Below are positions 1 to 10,583 of a DNA stretch of 64,000 nt, one piece after another; the stretch's first letter is position 1; every line of letters starts with the position of its first letter. Source of the stretch: Panax quinquefolius. Lineage: Eukaryota > Streptophyta > Magnoliopsida > Apiales > Araliaceae. The DNA is taken from contig CM035171.1 of the NCBI GenBank assembly GCA_020205615.1, positions 22,881,741 to 22,945,740 of the forward strand. The letters run 5' to 3'. The position numbers and the translations under genes are program-made. A model generated the notes under the pieces. The model worked only from the letters and a program-made list of their open reading frames with translations, had not been told where the DNA came from and ran no database searches.

Positions 1-1265
1 CATCCGTTGGTAAATTAATTGCTTTAAAGACGTTGAAAGTGATCTCTTGATCCTGGACTTGGATAATGAGTTCACCTTTTTGCATATCTATCGACGTTCT
101 GCCTGTGGCCAAGAATGGTCTTCCCAATATTATTGGTATGCTTTTGTCCTCCTCGTAGTCTAGGATGATGAAGTCAGCTGGAAAAATAAACTTATCTACC
201 TTAACCAACATATCCTCAATAATTCCTCGTGGATACGTGATTGATCTATCAGCTAGCTGTAATGATATGTTTGTCGGTTTTGGATCCGGCAATCCCAACT
301 GGTTAAATATTGACAAGGGCATCAAATTTATGCTTGCCCCAAGATCACATAAACACTTACTGAAGTTCATCTTTCCAATGGTGCATGGAATTGTGAAGCT
401 GCCCGGATCCTTCAGTTTTGGAGGTAATTTTTGCTAAAGCACTGCACTGCATTCCTCTGTCAAGGCTACCGTTTCAAATTGATCTAGTCTCCTCTTCCTT
501 GACAGTATACCCTTCATAAACTTGGCATAGCTTGGTATTTGTTCCAATGCCTCGGCAAATGGTATGTTGATCTGCAGCTTTTTGAATACCTCCAGGAATT
601 TGCTGAACTATTTATCTTCCATTTTTTAATTTAATCTATGTGGATATAGAACTTGAATGTGAATTGGTGGTACTGGACTCTTAAACGTCTCCTCTGGACC
701 TGCTCTATCTTTCTCTTCCTGCTGACCCTCAGATTTCTCCAAATTTTCTTTCTCGATCAGTTTGGCTCCTGCGCCTCATGGCGATTGCCATCGCTTTTAC
801 TTTTGATGCATTCTCGGCGGCGGCGCTGCGACTTAAGAATCGACAAATCTTTCCCAGATCTCAATGTGATCGCTTGACACTGTTCCTTCCCTTCTCTTAT
901 TGGATTTGTCTACGTATTACTTGGCAAAGAACCCTGGGGCCTATTAGTAAGCATGTTCGCCATCTGCCCCATTTGAGTTTCCAGATTCTTTATATCCACT
1001 GCTTGGCTCTTGATCATAACTTCTGTGTTTGCCATGTATTTCATCATTATCTCCTCCACTTCTGTTTTCTTTTCTTGCTGAGGTGCAGCTGGAGTGTGAT
1101 GTTGCTGTTGTTGTTGAGAAAATCCCGGCGGAAAGGGTGGTCTAGGATTAAACTGCGGATGCGCTGGTTGTGCCTGAAATTGATTATTTGGTTGAAACTG
1201 ATTCTGCTGATTCCCTTGATTATTCGACCAACTAAAGTTTGGATGATTTCTATGTTGGGGTGGTA
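1..1265 (-). pseudogene. Athila-like gag C-terminal linker and aspartic protease (partial, broken)
   Basis: Minus-strand reading from about 1260 gives a linker rich in Asn, Gln and Pro (starting Asn-His-Pro-Asn-Phe-Ser-Trp). The stretch from about 640 leads into the protease. The protease core shows the active-site motif Cys-Asp-Leu-Gly-Ala-Ser near 336-353, and further on Ile-Leu-Gly-Arg-Pro-Phe-Leu-Ala, the usual C-terminal half of Athila-type proteases. A TAG stop sits at about 435, just before the Lys-Leu-Pro-Pro-Lys-Leu segment, and a frameshift near 1265 separates this part from gag. In the family this protein matures the Gag-Pol polyprotein inside the virus-like particle. Pol continues beyond the left edge. 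Confidence 0.8.
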
Positions 1266-1271
1266 TGTGTT

Positions 1272-2307
1272 CTAAAATTGACCTTGGTCTTTTCTATAGT
1301 TGCTCACATACTGCACTAATTCTGAGCTGATAGCACATTGATCCGTCAAGTGTGACCCCGCACAAATCTCACATACGAAGGCAACCGTCTTTACTTTTCC
1401 TTCCGCTAAAGTATCTATCTTCTTTGCCATGGCCTCCATCTGTGCTGACAACTGAGTGATAGCATCAACCTCCAACACACCTGCAACTTTGGTTTGTGGC
1501 ATTCGAGATGTAGGATTCTGAAAACCATTCGATGCCATTGTCTCGATATGGTCATAGGCTTCCTCATAGTTCTTTGCCCATAATGCCCCTCCTGCAGCTG
1601 CATCTACAATCGGTCTCGACTGCCATCCCAATCCATTATAAAATGTGTTGATTACCATCCAATCTGGCATACCGTGATGTGGGCACTTTCTCAGCATATC
1701 TTTGTATCTCTCCCATGCTTCATATAATGACTCGCCCTGTTGTTGCTCAAACTGAGAGATAGATGTCCTTATCTTAGCAGTCTTAGCCATTGGGAAGAAC
1801 TTAGCTAAGAATTTATGTGCTAAATCCTCCCATGTAGTTATAGATCCTGCTGGCAGAGAATGAAGCCAACTTTTCTCTTTATCCCTTAATGAGAACGGGA
1901 ACAACCTTAGTCTAATAGCATCTTCCATCACACTATTGTATCTGAATGTATCACAAGTTTCGATGAAACTTAACAGGTGTTCATTCGGATCATCTGTAGC
2001 AACACCCCCAAACTGAACTGTATTCTGCAGCATTTGAATAGTGCCAGTTTTTATCTCGAATGTATTGGGTCGCTATCATTTGGTCTCGACTATCTTTGGA
2101 CTATAGTCCATTAATATTGGGCATGGAATACTCCTTCAGAGCCCTATGCTCCTCTTTTTGCTCTTTTCCTTGTGCCTCGGCTGCCATGTTAGTTGTCGTG
2201 TTTTCCAACTGTTCTTGTAAATTTCTACGAACACCCGCTTTCCAACCTCTCCCGTTTATGTTATCCTGAACAGGTGTTAAATCGGGGTTGGTTGACCGCG
2301 TGCGCAT
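1272..2307 (-). pseudogene. Athila-like gag (capsid) gene, broken
   Basis: The main open stretch is 1272-2033 (253 codons). It matches the plant retrotransposon Gag fold: Ala-Ile-Arg-Leu-Arg-Leu-Phe-Pro-Phe-Ser-Leu near residue 40, then Ser-Leu-Pro-Ala-Gly-Ser-Ile-Thr-Thr-Trp, a Phe-Leu-Ala-Lys-Phe-Phe-Pro segment, and Lys-Cys-Pro-His-His-Gly. A Cys-x2-Cys...His...Cys cluster lies near the C terminus. The true N-terminus is probably the ATG at 2305-2307 (68 codons, beginning Met-Arg-Thr-Arg-Ser-Thr), in another frame with a stop before 2033. Gag forms the particle that packages element RNA. It sits about 115 bp downstream of the PBS, as expected for a first gene. Confidence 0.85.
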
Positions 2308-2423
2308 AAAAATTTATCCAAAAACCTGAAACAAAAATAAAAACTGAAATGAGGTAAGACTAGAATTGTCTAAGTCATACAATATAACTTAAAACTAATG
2401 ATAGTAAAACTAAATTAAACGCC

Positions 2424-2443
2424 TTTCCCCTGTAACGACGCCA
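2424..2443 (-). other. Primer-binding site, tRNA-Asp type
   Basis: The minus strand reads TGGCGTCGTTACAGGGGAA, a slightly decayed match to the tRNA-Asp 3'-end complement used by Athila and Tat elements. It lies 6 bp inside the inner LTR end. This fixes orientation and shows that 2450-4131 is the 5' LTR. Confidence 0.8.
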
Positions 2444-2449
2444 AAAACT

Positions 2450-4131
2450 TGTTGCCTCTTTTTTTTAGTCTCAACAAAAGAGCTCTAACTCATGCAAGCA
2501 TACATGCGTCAATAAGTAATACAGAGTAAGTAAAGTATCGATCCCACAGAGAAAGTTGTTTAATTAAGATTACTATTCATTAATTGAATCACTATATTTA
2601 TATGCTCAAACTAATGATTAAACTTGGTTTGTTCTCGAATTGCAAATAACAACTAAAACAATAATAACGATGGAATAAATGATATTGGAACTAATGGGAT
2701 CCTAACTTCATTTAATACTTCATTCAATCACCACTATCATGCACGACTCGTTCACATATCACAGAAAAGTAGCCAAGAGCACTAAAAGAGTATTAGCCAT
2801 TTTTCAATGCACTAAGACCTACTTACACTGTATCCACAGATGATAGACTCTATGTAATCATCAATATAACCAAAATCACTATATGTCTATGTGAAATTGC
2901 AACTATATTGATTTTAAGTTCAAGCCCTTATTCTAACTTATGCGGTGAAGCAAAGATATGTCTATCTCCGTTCATTTAAATATACAAGCCATATAACACA
3001 ACCCTATATACGTATACTATCATGATTACAATCCATATTTGCATGTTCATTGTCAATTCCATACAAATACTGAAACTAATGGTGATCAAGCATTCATACA
3101 TATAAAACAATCATGATAGACATCCCATATGATATGCAAAACAAACCAGCATTTAAGCATGCAATCGAACTACATATTAAAATTTGTTAGAATCCCATAA
3201 TGGAGTTTAGTTCATGACTGAACCAAAAGCCATTATGGGATCAAATCTAAACATGGTTAATAAACGACAATTAAAAGATGAAAGATGAAACTATCAAACC
3301 CAATTGCTAAATATAAATCAATATTCAAATCCACATAAGAATCCAGCAAAACTAATAATAATAATCCACTCTGGTAGAAAATCCCAAGAATGAGTAGAAA
3401 AGTAAAGTTGTGGCCTCCTTCTACGTTGGAATCTCTCCCAGAGAATAAACCCTAATTACCACGTAAAGATACGTAAAAAACTTAATAAAATGTCAAGTAA
3501 TACCCCTGACACCAGTCAGGAATCATTTTTAATCAATTACAACCCTTAAAAATTGGAAATAAAATAAAACAAGTCAGCAGCTTCAGGCCTCGCGCGCGGC
3601 CGCGCGCTCCTCCAGCTTGATATGCTCGCGGCCGCGAGACTTGTAGTAAGTTTGTATGTTCAGCCGGTCTCGCGCGCGGGCGCGCTCTCCCTGGGCATGT
3701 CCTTCTCACGGTCGCGTAACTTCATGATGGGTTCCAAGGTGCGGTTGGTACTTTCATGCAGCGCGCGCTCTCTCAAGACTATTTCGCATGGCCGGGCTGT
3801 ATGACTTGCAATCTGCAGATCCTGGTTCTTGTTCTGATTCTGTCATGCTACTGCTGCTTCTACTTGTTCATTTATGCTTAATCTCCTTGCTCCTTTGCAC
3901 TTCATGCCATGCATATCCCATCTTTTGCCTCGTCTCAAGCATCCATTAGCCTTGTGCTCAATAACACCACCAAAATAGGCCGATTCCTGCACTTATTTCA
4001 CCAAAAGGAGTTTTAAGTATGCGAAATGCAAATTACCATGAAATGCAGCTAAAACCTACTAAAATGTACTTGAGATGGGCATAGTTCGCATGAATTGGTA
4101 CTTTATAAGTAGGTGTAAATCCTACTTAACA
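2450..4131 (-). repeat. 5' LTR of Athila-like element no. 1 (1682 bp)
   Basis: On the minus strand it begins TGTTAAGTAGG at 4131 and ends GCAACA at 2450, next to the PBS. Its inner end is clearly related to the LTR at 45077 (shared segment ending AGTAAGTAAAGTATCG). The first 35 sense bases form a short dyad (AAGTAGGATT...ACCTACTT). A GC-rich palindrome cluster lies at 3585-3735. The LTR holds promoter and polyadenylation signals; no protein is supported here. Confidence 0.85.
3585..3735. repeat. GC-rich palindromic CGCGGCCGCG cluster inside Athila LTR
   Basis: Several near-palindromic CG runs occur within 150 bp of otherwise AT-rich LTR, including two GCGGCCGC octamers (3598 and 3629 regions) and a GCGCGCGGGCGCGC run. 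A matching cluster is in the other Athila LTR at 46185-46310. Function unknown; the position in the LTR suggests a regulatory or structural role (inference). Confidence 0.7.
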
Positions 4132-4350
4132 GTAGTCCTCACTATTTTATAAAATAATGTGATAATAATTGTAATGAGGACTCCATTTGAGTTTGGATAT
4201 TGTCTAGAAAACAATATTCGTGTCAAAACTCTCAGCTATGTTTTGTCGTACTTTACACGACAGTTGTATAATTAAGTTTGTATTTGAATTTTGTACCATG
4301 TATTTGGTGACTCAGAATGGGTGATGGATACCTATTTTGGGGGAGTCACA
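4132..4350 (+). repeat. 3' end of a plus-strand chromovirus LTR (fragment)
   Basis: It matches the last ~220 bp of the chromovirus LTRs elsewhere here (for example 18737-18954): the AGTCCTCACTATT dyad, the GATATTGTC hairpin region, then a terminal TTTTGGGGGAGTCACA. Its left part was displaced by the Athila insertion at 4131/4132. It joins 4351 directly, so it is probably the right end of an element inserted in the LTR that follows. Confidence 0.75.
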
Positions 4351-5335
4351 AATATAATATATTCTAATTATAATCTAATAAAATAAATAACTTTATATAT
4401 ATTATAAAAAGTATTCTGTTTTATATAAAAAGTTTTCTGTTTTATTACTATTATAATAATAATAAAACAAAACCGAGACAACTTTCTACTGGCAATTTTG
4501 AAAAATGAGTAAGTGGGGATACATGTAATAAGCCAAACTTATAACAAATATTTCATGACAACCCCCTTTATTTATATCAAAAATTGAATAAATATTTATC
4601 ACAAATCACTTATCTTTAATCAACACATTTTTAATCTTTCAACAATTATTTATCATTAATATGATAACTCACAATATTGACAACCAAATCATTCACAGGA
4701 AAGATGAGGTTTTATGATAAATATTTCTCCTTGTTGGCGTGCAATTAAATAACATAACCCCTTTTCTCGACAGAATTTTCTAGACATTGTCAATAATGCA
4801 AATAATAATATGAATAATTGTGTCGTCTCAATTATTGATTTGATAAAATAAAATATTATGCAGATTATACCGTGACAATAATTGAATCAATAATATGAGA
4901 TACTACGCAGCAACTACTGTGTCAATTATTGAATGAAACTGAGTGACTTCTTTTGTAAGCATTAATAATCAAAGATATTGTACAATATCGTGTGTTACTG
5001 TGCAACCACGCGTATTACTATACTTTTATCACCGGGTATTTTAACAGTTTAATGGTAAAAGTCTTGTCGTTATTTTTATAAAAATGTTATTTCTATCGTT
5101 TTCTATATCCGACAGTCATTTTGTTGTGGGGTCCACTAATGATTATGCCATCGTACGAATATTTCCGACAAAAAGAATATTCCCTGACCAAATAAATATT
5201 TTATGACAACTTGCTTACTTTGCAAAATTTGCACATATCACCCATAACTATACCATTATATCAAATCAACACCTTATTATTCAAAATAATATTTAGAGAA
5301 AATTAAATCTTTATTCATAAAAAGGGGGTCTTACA
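4351..5335 (-). repeat. Chromovirus LTR, minus strand, 5' part only
   Basis: The right end reads GGGGGTCTTACA, the complement of the TGTAAGACCCC start of these LTRs. The left part is the reverse complement of the segment repeated at 16854-17145 (AGTATTCTGTTTTATATAAA). The right junction at 5335/5336 lies inside another LTR. No coding sequence is present. Confidence 0.7.
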
Positions 5336-5598
5336 TGTATTCTATCATATTTTTCCTTGTTGAGGACTACGAATAATTTGTTCTATATTATCTTAGTAAT
5401 AATATTATTTATTGGGTTAATTGAGCTCACCCTTTTCTTTTTGGTTCCATTTTTCTTCTCAAGAGGTGAGAATGTAGCTGGGACTAGTCAGGGAGTGCAG
5501 TAATGGTCCAAGATGGTTATTAGTCGTCCTCGCTATTTTGTAAAATAGTGTGTCAATAATTATAATGAGGATTTTATTTGAGTTTGGATATTGTCTAC
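5336..5598 (+). repeat. Chromovirus LTR, plus strand, internal fragment
   Basis: It starts in mid-LTR (TGTATTCTATC, as near 56091) and runs through the GAGCTCACCCTTTTC and AGTCGTCCTCGC segments to GATATTGTCTAC. There it is broken by the Tat-like LTR starting TGTTAACGCC. Both flanks of the original LTR are displaced, which makes this the oldest layer visible in the window. Confidence 0.7.
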
Positions 5599-5865
5599 TG
5601 TTAACGCCAATATCTTTCCACGCATCCCAATCACATAAGACACGTATAATCCTGCATAGTAAACACGACAACACCAAAAGCTTGACGGTTTCGACTGTCG
5701 GGGGATAGCTCCGGCGTGAGAGTCAGCAAAGGCGATCACAAGGTTTAACAATGGAGAAATAAAATATCTAGAGTCTTGAGAGAGATAAAATATCAGTTAC
5801 CTTTAGATTGTGTGTGATTCTTGCCTCATATACACTCTGTCCAATTTTTCGTGCCACCCACTCCC
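5599..5865 (-). repeat. 3' LTR of the Tat-like element, distal part
   Basis: On the minus strand this segment ends GGCGTTAACA, giving an LTR of TGTTGGGCC...GTTAACA when joined to 14991-15275 (about 552 bp without the copia insertion). The sequence is GC-richer than its surroundings. No coding sequence is supported. The boundary rests on terminal motifs and on the break in the flanking chromovirus LTR. Confidence 0.6.
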
Positions 5866-7724
5866 TGTTAGGGTTTGTAATATTCATGAACACAATCAAA
5901 TTGTATAAAATAAGCGAAAACGTGTAAAAATCAGAGTTTAAAATTTTACAAACCATATACCCAGATCACCCTTTATGCACAATTATTAATTAAACGAAAA
6001 AGATGAATAAGAAACATACCCTTGAAGATCCGAGCTTCCTCAGGTACAAGTTGACCTCCAATCCTTTTCGCGTTCAACTTGAATCCACCGAGTTTGGTTC
6101 CTTCCTTTGATCAACGTTAGCCACCCAAGTGTTTGGCCTCTAGAGGTGATCCACCAAGGAAGAAGAAGGATTCAAGAAGATGGGTGGTTGGCTAAACCCT
6201 AGTTTTTCTATCTCTATAGAAAAAGAGCGTACTCTCCAACCATTAGAATTATGACGTAGTCTTGATATCTGATATAAGATTCCTCTTATAAAGATATCAA
6301 GTAACCCTATTAAAATAAGGTATTATTTAATTAAACCCTTTTAATTAAAGAGGCTCCCTAATCTTATTAGGGATAATTAATTAAACTCCTTTAACTAATT
6401 TTCCTTCCTAATCTAATTAGGAATAAATGAGAGTACTTATATTAAAATAATTCCTAAACTCTTTTAGAAATTAAAACAATAATAATAATTGTAATAATAT
6501 TAATAAGACTCCTCTTATTAATTTATATTTAATATTTCTAAAATATTAAATAATAAATATTAAGCTATTTAATTTATTCTATCGCCATAGATTAAATTAA
6601 ATATACATAACATATTATTACGATTATGCCATTAACTTCTTAAATAATTATTTTTCCTTTTATGGTGTGACCTTTTAGGTTCTCCATATTAAACAGGTTT
6701 GTGAATAAATCAATTAGAACAATTCTAATCTTATTTAAATAAATAAATTAAACAATTAATTTATTTAAATAAATAATATTTATTCTACAATAGGGATAAG
6801 CCTCCCTAACGATCAACGACTTTCCGGATAATATAGATTTCAACATTAATCATAAAAGAACCTTTGAGTAAATAGTTACAAATACAATTCAAACCTTCCA
6901 CCATACAATGTCCCAATTAAATATAAGGCATGGAATTCTTTGTCAAGTCTTATTTTATTTAATTATATGTATTTCGATCCTTAAATGCACAACACCAAAT
7001 AATGCAAATTAGAAACTCCTTTCTAATTTCATTACGCCTTAACCAAGGACTACCGGGTTGTCATTTATCGAATCACATAGGACATTTCTCTTCTTTTAAT
7101 AGAAGTGGTAGATTCTTTATTGATCATACATTATCTCCACGTATACAACTTATTATACCCAAACATACCCTTTGATATACCCTAAGGGTCTTAAGGAATA
7201 AGTCAAAGTATAACTCATCATACACAAGATACTATGATGATCTCAAGTTCAAGGATTACTTGACTACTATCACTACAGAATTCCTATTGACAGCAAGTAA
7301 AACTCCATTAGGTATTCCTTAGCGAGCCAACGTTCAAATGAACTTATTCTCCAATAAGCACCTACATACTTGCTTTAGTGTCCACACAAATGATCATGAG
7401 ATCAATCATCCTTATCCAATGAAAGAAGCAACGTATGTACCAATCTATCCGGATTCACTAATCCCCAATTTAGTAATCCAACGATTGAGAACTATTTTAG
7501 TTTTAAGCTTTCTAAGAATTTAGATCTCATTAGAATGATCATCATCATTATTCTAAAAGCATTGCTTAAAACTATGGGTTTATCACATATTATAAAAACA
7601 AAGATCATGTAGATAATTAAAAGCCTTTAATAAATGAATACTTTTTATTAATAAATGAATAAGATTGTTACAAAGTATATGCTATATCATCAAACATGAT
7701 TGGCTTGTGTGCATACTACTTTCA
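5866..7724 (-). repeat. 3' LTR of copia element (1859 bp)
   Basis: Pairs with 13128-14985, same length within 1 bp. Differences are scattered substitutions and small indels, for example around 7030-7090 versus 14300-14340. Very AT-rich with many short TTAATTAA-type dyads. The ORF-like stretch at 7338-7523 also occurs in the other LTR (14598-14786) with a frameshift, so it is not a gene. Confidence 0.92.
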
Positions 7725-7739
7725 ATCTCCCACTTGCAC
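7725..7739 (-). other. Polypurine tract of copia element
   Basis: The minus strand reads GTGCAAGTGGGAGAT immediately before the 3' LTR, the standard plus-strand primer of many plant copia elements. Confidence 0.85.
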
Positions 7740-9330
7740 TAAAGTCAATCGTTATGGTATCTCATACTCTTCTTCTCTAAGTGACGATTATCCTGGCATT
7801 GGATAAGCTTTAGTTAATGGATATGTAATGTTGTTTTGAGAGTTCACTATCTCGTATAGTGATTTCCCATCTTTCAATGATTCCTATAATCAAATGAAAG
7901 TGCTACAACACATGTTTAGATCCAAGATGAGACTTAGGAACTATTCTTAGTTCTGTAATGAACTTATCATCCAAACAATCAACTTGCGACTTCATTTCTG
8001 ACTATTTACTTTGTCTTTATCATTAAACCGACAACCTTTTGCTATTTGGAACCTTTCAAATTCACTACACCACTGTTCAAGGTAACACTTTACCTTAAAG
8101 TGGATTTTTAATCATCTTAGTGCGTCGAAAACTTGAGTCTGTAAAGCCCTCTAGTTTTAATTCGGACCCACCATGTATACTCACATCCTTAGTCTTTGGT
8201 TAAGAACTTTAAGATGTTTTTCACCGTCTTACGTTGATCTTCTCGAGAATATGACCGATCAACATTAGATCTTGTATATTTCATTGCATACATGATAGTC
8301 ACTCATGCGATCTCTCTTTTCGTGAGTCGTGGGGACTATAAAAGAGATACACTCCATAGCTCATCAACATGAGACATCTCTTGAGTTTGCCATGCTAAGC
8401 GACTTTAGCATCAAATGAATATATCGTTCCTTGGGTTAAGTCGAGCATCCTCTTGAATCTATCTATATAGATTTTATCCCCAATTAAGATACTCTTTCTA
8501 AATCATTAGGGAGGAATGTTTAGACAACTTTATCTTTACTTATTGTAGCATTGGTATGTTATTCCTCATCCGTAGTATATCAATATATAATACTAGAAAT
8601 TTCCACGACGCCCCATCGACCCTTTTGTACACACTAGAAGTCTTACCTCATCGAATGTAACTCTAGATCATCATCTTCTATGATGTGTACCTCATCATCA
8701 TCATTCATGATGAATCCATACCTCCTAGGTATCTTTGGTACTATTCGGCATTTATGATTGATTTGTGGTGTGGTACAAAGAGGTCTATCGATAGAGTTCC
8801 TCTTATTTGACTTATAGTGTTTTGTGGTTCTTGAACTCTTCAAGATCTATTATCCTCCCACTAGCCCTTTCAATGATAAACACTTTATCTTAGAAGGCGT
8901 GGTGTTTATAATAAACACCTTTTGCTATGTAGGATTATAGAACATATGCCCTAAACTTAATTTAGGATGTCCCACAAATCAGTGCATGTCAAATTTTGTC
9001 CCAAGCTTATCCTTTGAAACGTTTTCACATAAGTTGGACAACCCCTTATCTTAACATACTTAAGATTAGGAATCCTCCCATCCATAACTTTTATGGAGTC
9101 TTCAATGGATTTTGAGGTTACCTTTTTAGTAGATATGTAGCCATTTCTAGGACATGATCCTGAGAAGGATCTTTGGAATGTCAGTAAAATCATTTTGGAC
9201 CGTACCATGTTCAATAAGGTATGATTTTTCCTTTCAGATACATCAATCAATTATTACGTATCATGAGGTGTCCATTATGAGAAAACCATTTGAGATGATC
9301 TAAAAACTTATTGCACAAGTATTTATTCCT
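7740..9330 (-). pseudogene. Copia pol remnant: integrase, linker, reverse transcriptase/RNase H
   Basis: The clearest part is 8957-9250 (97 codons). It shows Val-Ser-Glu-Arg-Lys-Asn-His-Thr-Leu-Leu-Asn-Met-Val-Arg-Ser-Lys-Met and, later, Lys-Tyr-Val-Lys-Ile-Arg-Gly-Cys-Pro, conserved in the copia integrase C-terminal half. The 8643-8843 stretch has the acidic linker before reverse transcriptase (Arg-Tyr-Gly-Phe... followed by an Asp/Glu run). Around 8160-8310 a reading like Tyr-Ala-Met-Lys-Tyr-Thr-Arg and Val-Lys-Asn-Ile-Leu-Lys marks the end of reverse transcriptase near RNase H. Catalytic motifs of integrase and reverse transcriptase are not recoverable. The whole pol occupies only ~1.6 kb against ~3.5 kb in intact copies, so large deletions occurred. 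Confidence 0.75.
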
Positions 9331-9977
9331 TGATCTAATCAAAGAATCTTAATACTTTGCCAATTTGTTTCACTTCGAATTCTTTGAACCTTTCAAATAA
9401 TTCACACTTGTATTCAACAAATACATACATTCAACTCTTTGAATAATCATCTCCTTTTCTTATACTAGTTTGTTCTATTTGCAAAATTATTTTCACGTAA
9501 GTCAAGTATATAAAATCCATTAAGTAATATTCGATTCTATACAAAACATTATTATTATTATAAATAGAACAACAATTGTTTTAAATATAATACCAAAGAT
9601 TTCATTGTCCAACAATAAAATGGAAATAATGTTTTTAATAAGTCTTTGGAATACAATAACAACTTATTGACTTAATAGATTTGCGTAGGGATTGCTAAAT
9701 TATAAGTTTCTATAGCTAATGCAAGAACCTTTGCTTCATTTTCCACACATAGGATTACTTATCTTTGTTTAACTTTCTACTTTCGCTTGGTCCCTTCATA
9801 AATCTATATTTATGATAACCAAAGTCGGTATCCAATACCAAAGTAGAACCTTGACTCTAAAAAAAAAAATTATTTTAAATCATGAACAAATTTGTATTTG
9901 TAACCAAAACTTCACTAAGCTTCTTTGGTTAGCCTCTCGCAAGATGCTTCTTGCAGATTTCTTTCAAAGTGTCGGGC
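9331..9977 (-). pseudogene. Copia gag/pol intermediate, unrecognisable
   Basis: This stretch lies between recognisable gag and integrase and should hold zinc knuckle, protease and integrase N-terminus. It is AT-rich with stops in all frames, and I see no DTG or CCHC motif. An open stretch on the opposite strand (9812-10165) runs antisense over gag and has no family features. Confidence 0.45.
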
Positions 9978-10583
9978 TTATAGCGGTGGAAGCAAACTCC
10001 TTTCTTTATCCGTATCGCTTTTGTTCTTATTATCCTTTGTTTTTGCCTTTCTATATACCTTCTTTGAATCGTTCTTCTTTTGAGAAGATCCTTTGGCCCC
10101 TACCAAGAAGAAGACATGGTCTTTCTTGGTTGGAAAGTGACTCTCATCATTTTTCAACATGTTAAGCAAATCAACGAAGTCGATATCTAGCTTTTTTATA
10201 TGAAAAATTCACAACAATTGTGAAAGGAGTCCGGAGTGAGTGCAAGATTAAATCTTGGCTCAACTCTCCATCCATGACAAAACCGGTTGTCCTAATTGAT
10301 CAATCAAATTGATTATGTTAAGAACTTTTTTTATGCATACTATAGTGCCATTGGCCATTCTAGATCGGAAGAGCTCCTTAGATATCTCGATATCTATCGG
10401 TCTACTTTCCTCACCATCAACTACTTGATGTGCGGGGAATATAGTAGGAGCATCCATAGTTTCATCTTGACGTTGAAGCTCGTTACTCATGGATGCGAGC
10501 ATGATGCATCGAATAATCTGTGCATCATCTTGCCACTTTCTAAAAGTAGCAATATCTTTCTCAGAGGCATTATTCGCAACCAT
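9978..10583 (-). pseudogene. Copia gag fragment (UBN2-type capsid)
   Basis: 10260-10583 (107 codons) contains Phe-Arg-Lys-Trp-Gln-Asp-Asp followed by Arg-Cys-Ile-Met-Leu-Ala-Ser-Met-Ser-Asn-Glu-Leu. This is the conserved start of plant copia Gag, where a short hydrophobic helix after Lys-Trp-x-Asp-Asp is typical. After a frameshift, 9978-10169 carries the Lys-rich tail (Leu-Leu/Asn-Met-Leu-Lys then many Lys residues) that normally precedes the zinc knuckle. Middle and C-terminal capsid are missing or scrambled. Confidence 0.7.

Larger units (their letters stand above)
1..4131 (-). mobile_element. Athila-like Ty3/gypsy retrotransposon no. 1 (5' part, runs off the left edge)
   Basis: Read on the minus strand the order is 5' LTR, tRNA-Asp-type primer-binding site, gag, then aspartic protease, with the rest beyond base 1. 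Gag with its C-terminal Asn/Gln/Pro-rich stretch and a protease carrying Asp-Leu-Gly-Ala-Ser are typical of the Athila lineage. The LTR outer end abuts chromovirus LTR sequence at 4132, so this element is inserted in an older LTR; the other target-site copy would lie left of the window. Frames are broken, so this copy is not autonomous. Athila rather than Tat is inferred from the gag/protease wording and the PBS; reverse transcriptase is not visible. Confidence 0.85.

Noticed and set aside
778..1275. 165-codon plus-strand ORF
   Set aside because: It is antisense to the Gln/Asn/Pro-rich Gag linker of the Athila element, which explains its Leu-rich composition.
7338..7523. Repeated ~61-codon ORF shared with 14598-14786
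   Set aside because: Both lie at the same place in the two copia LTRs; the shared reading is a consequence of LTR duplication, and one copy is frameshifted.
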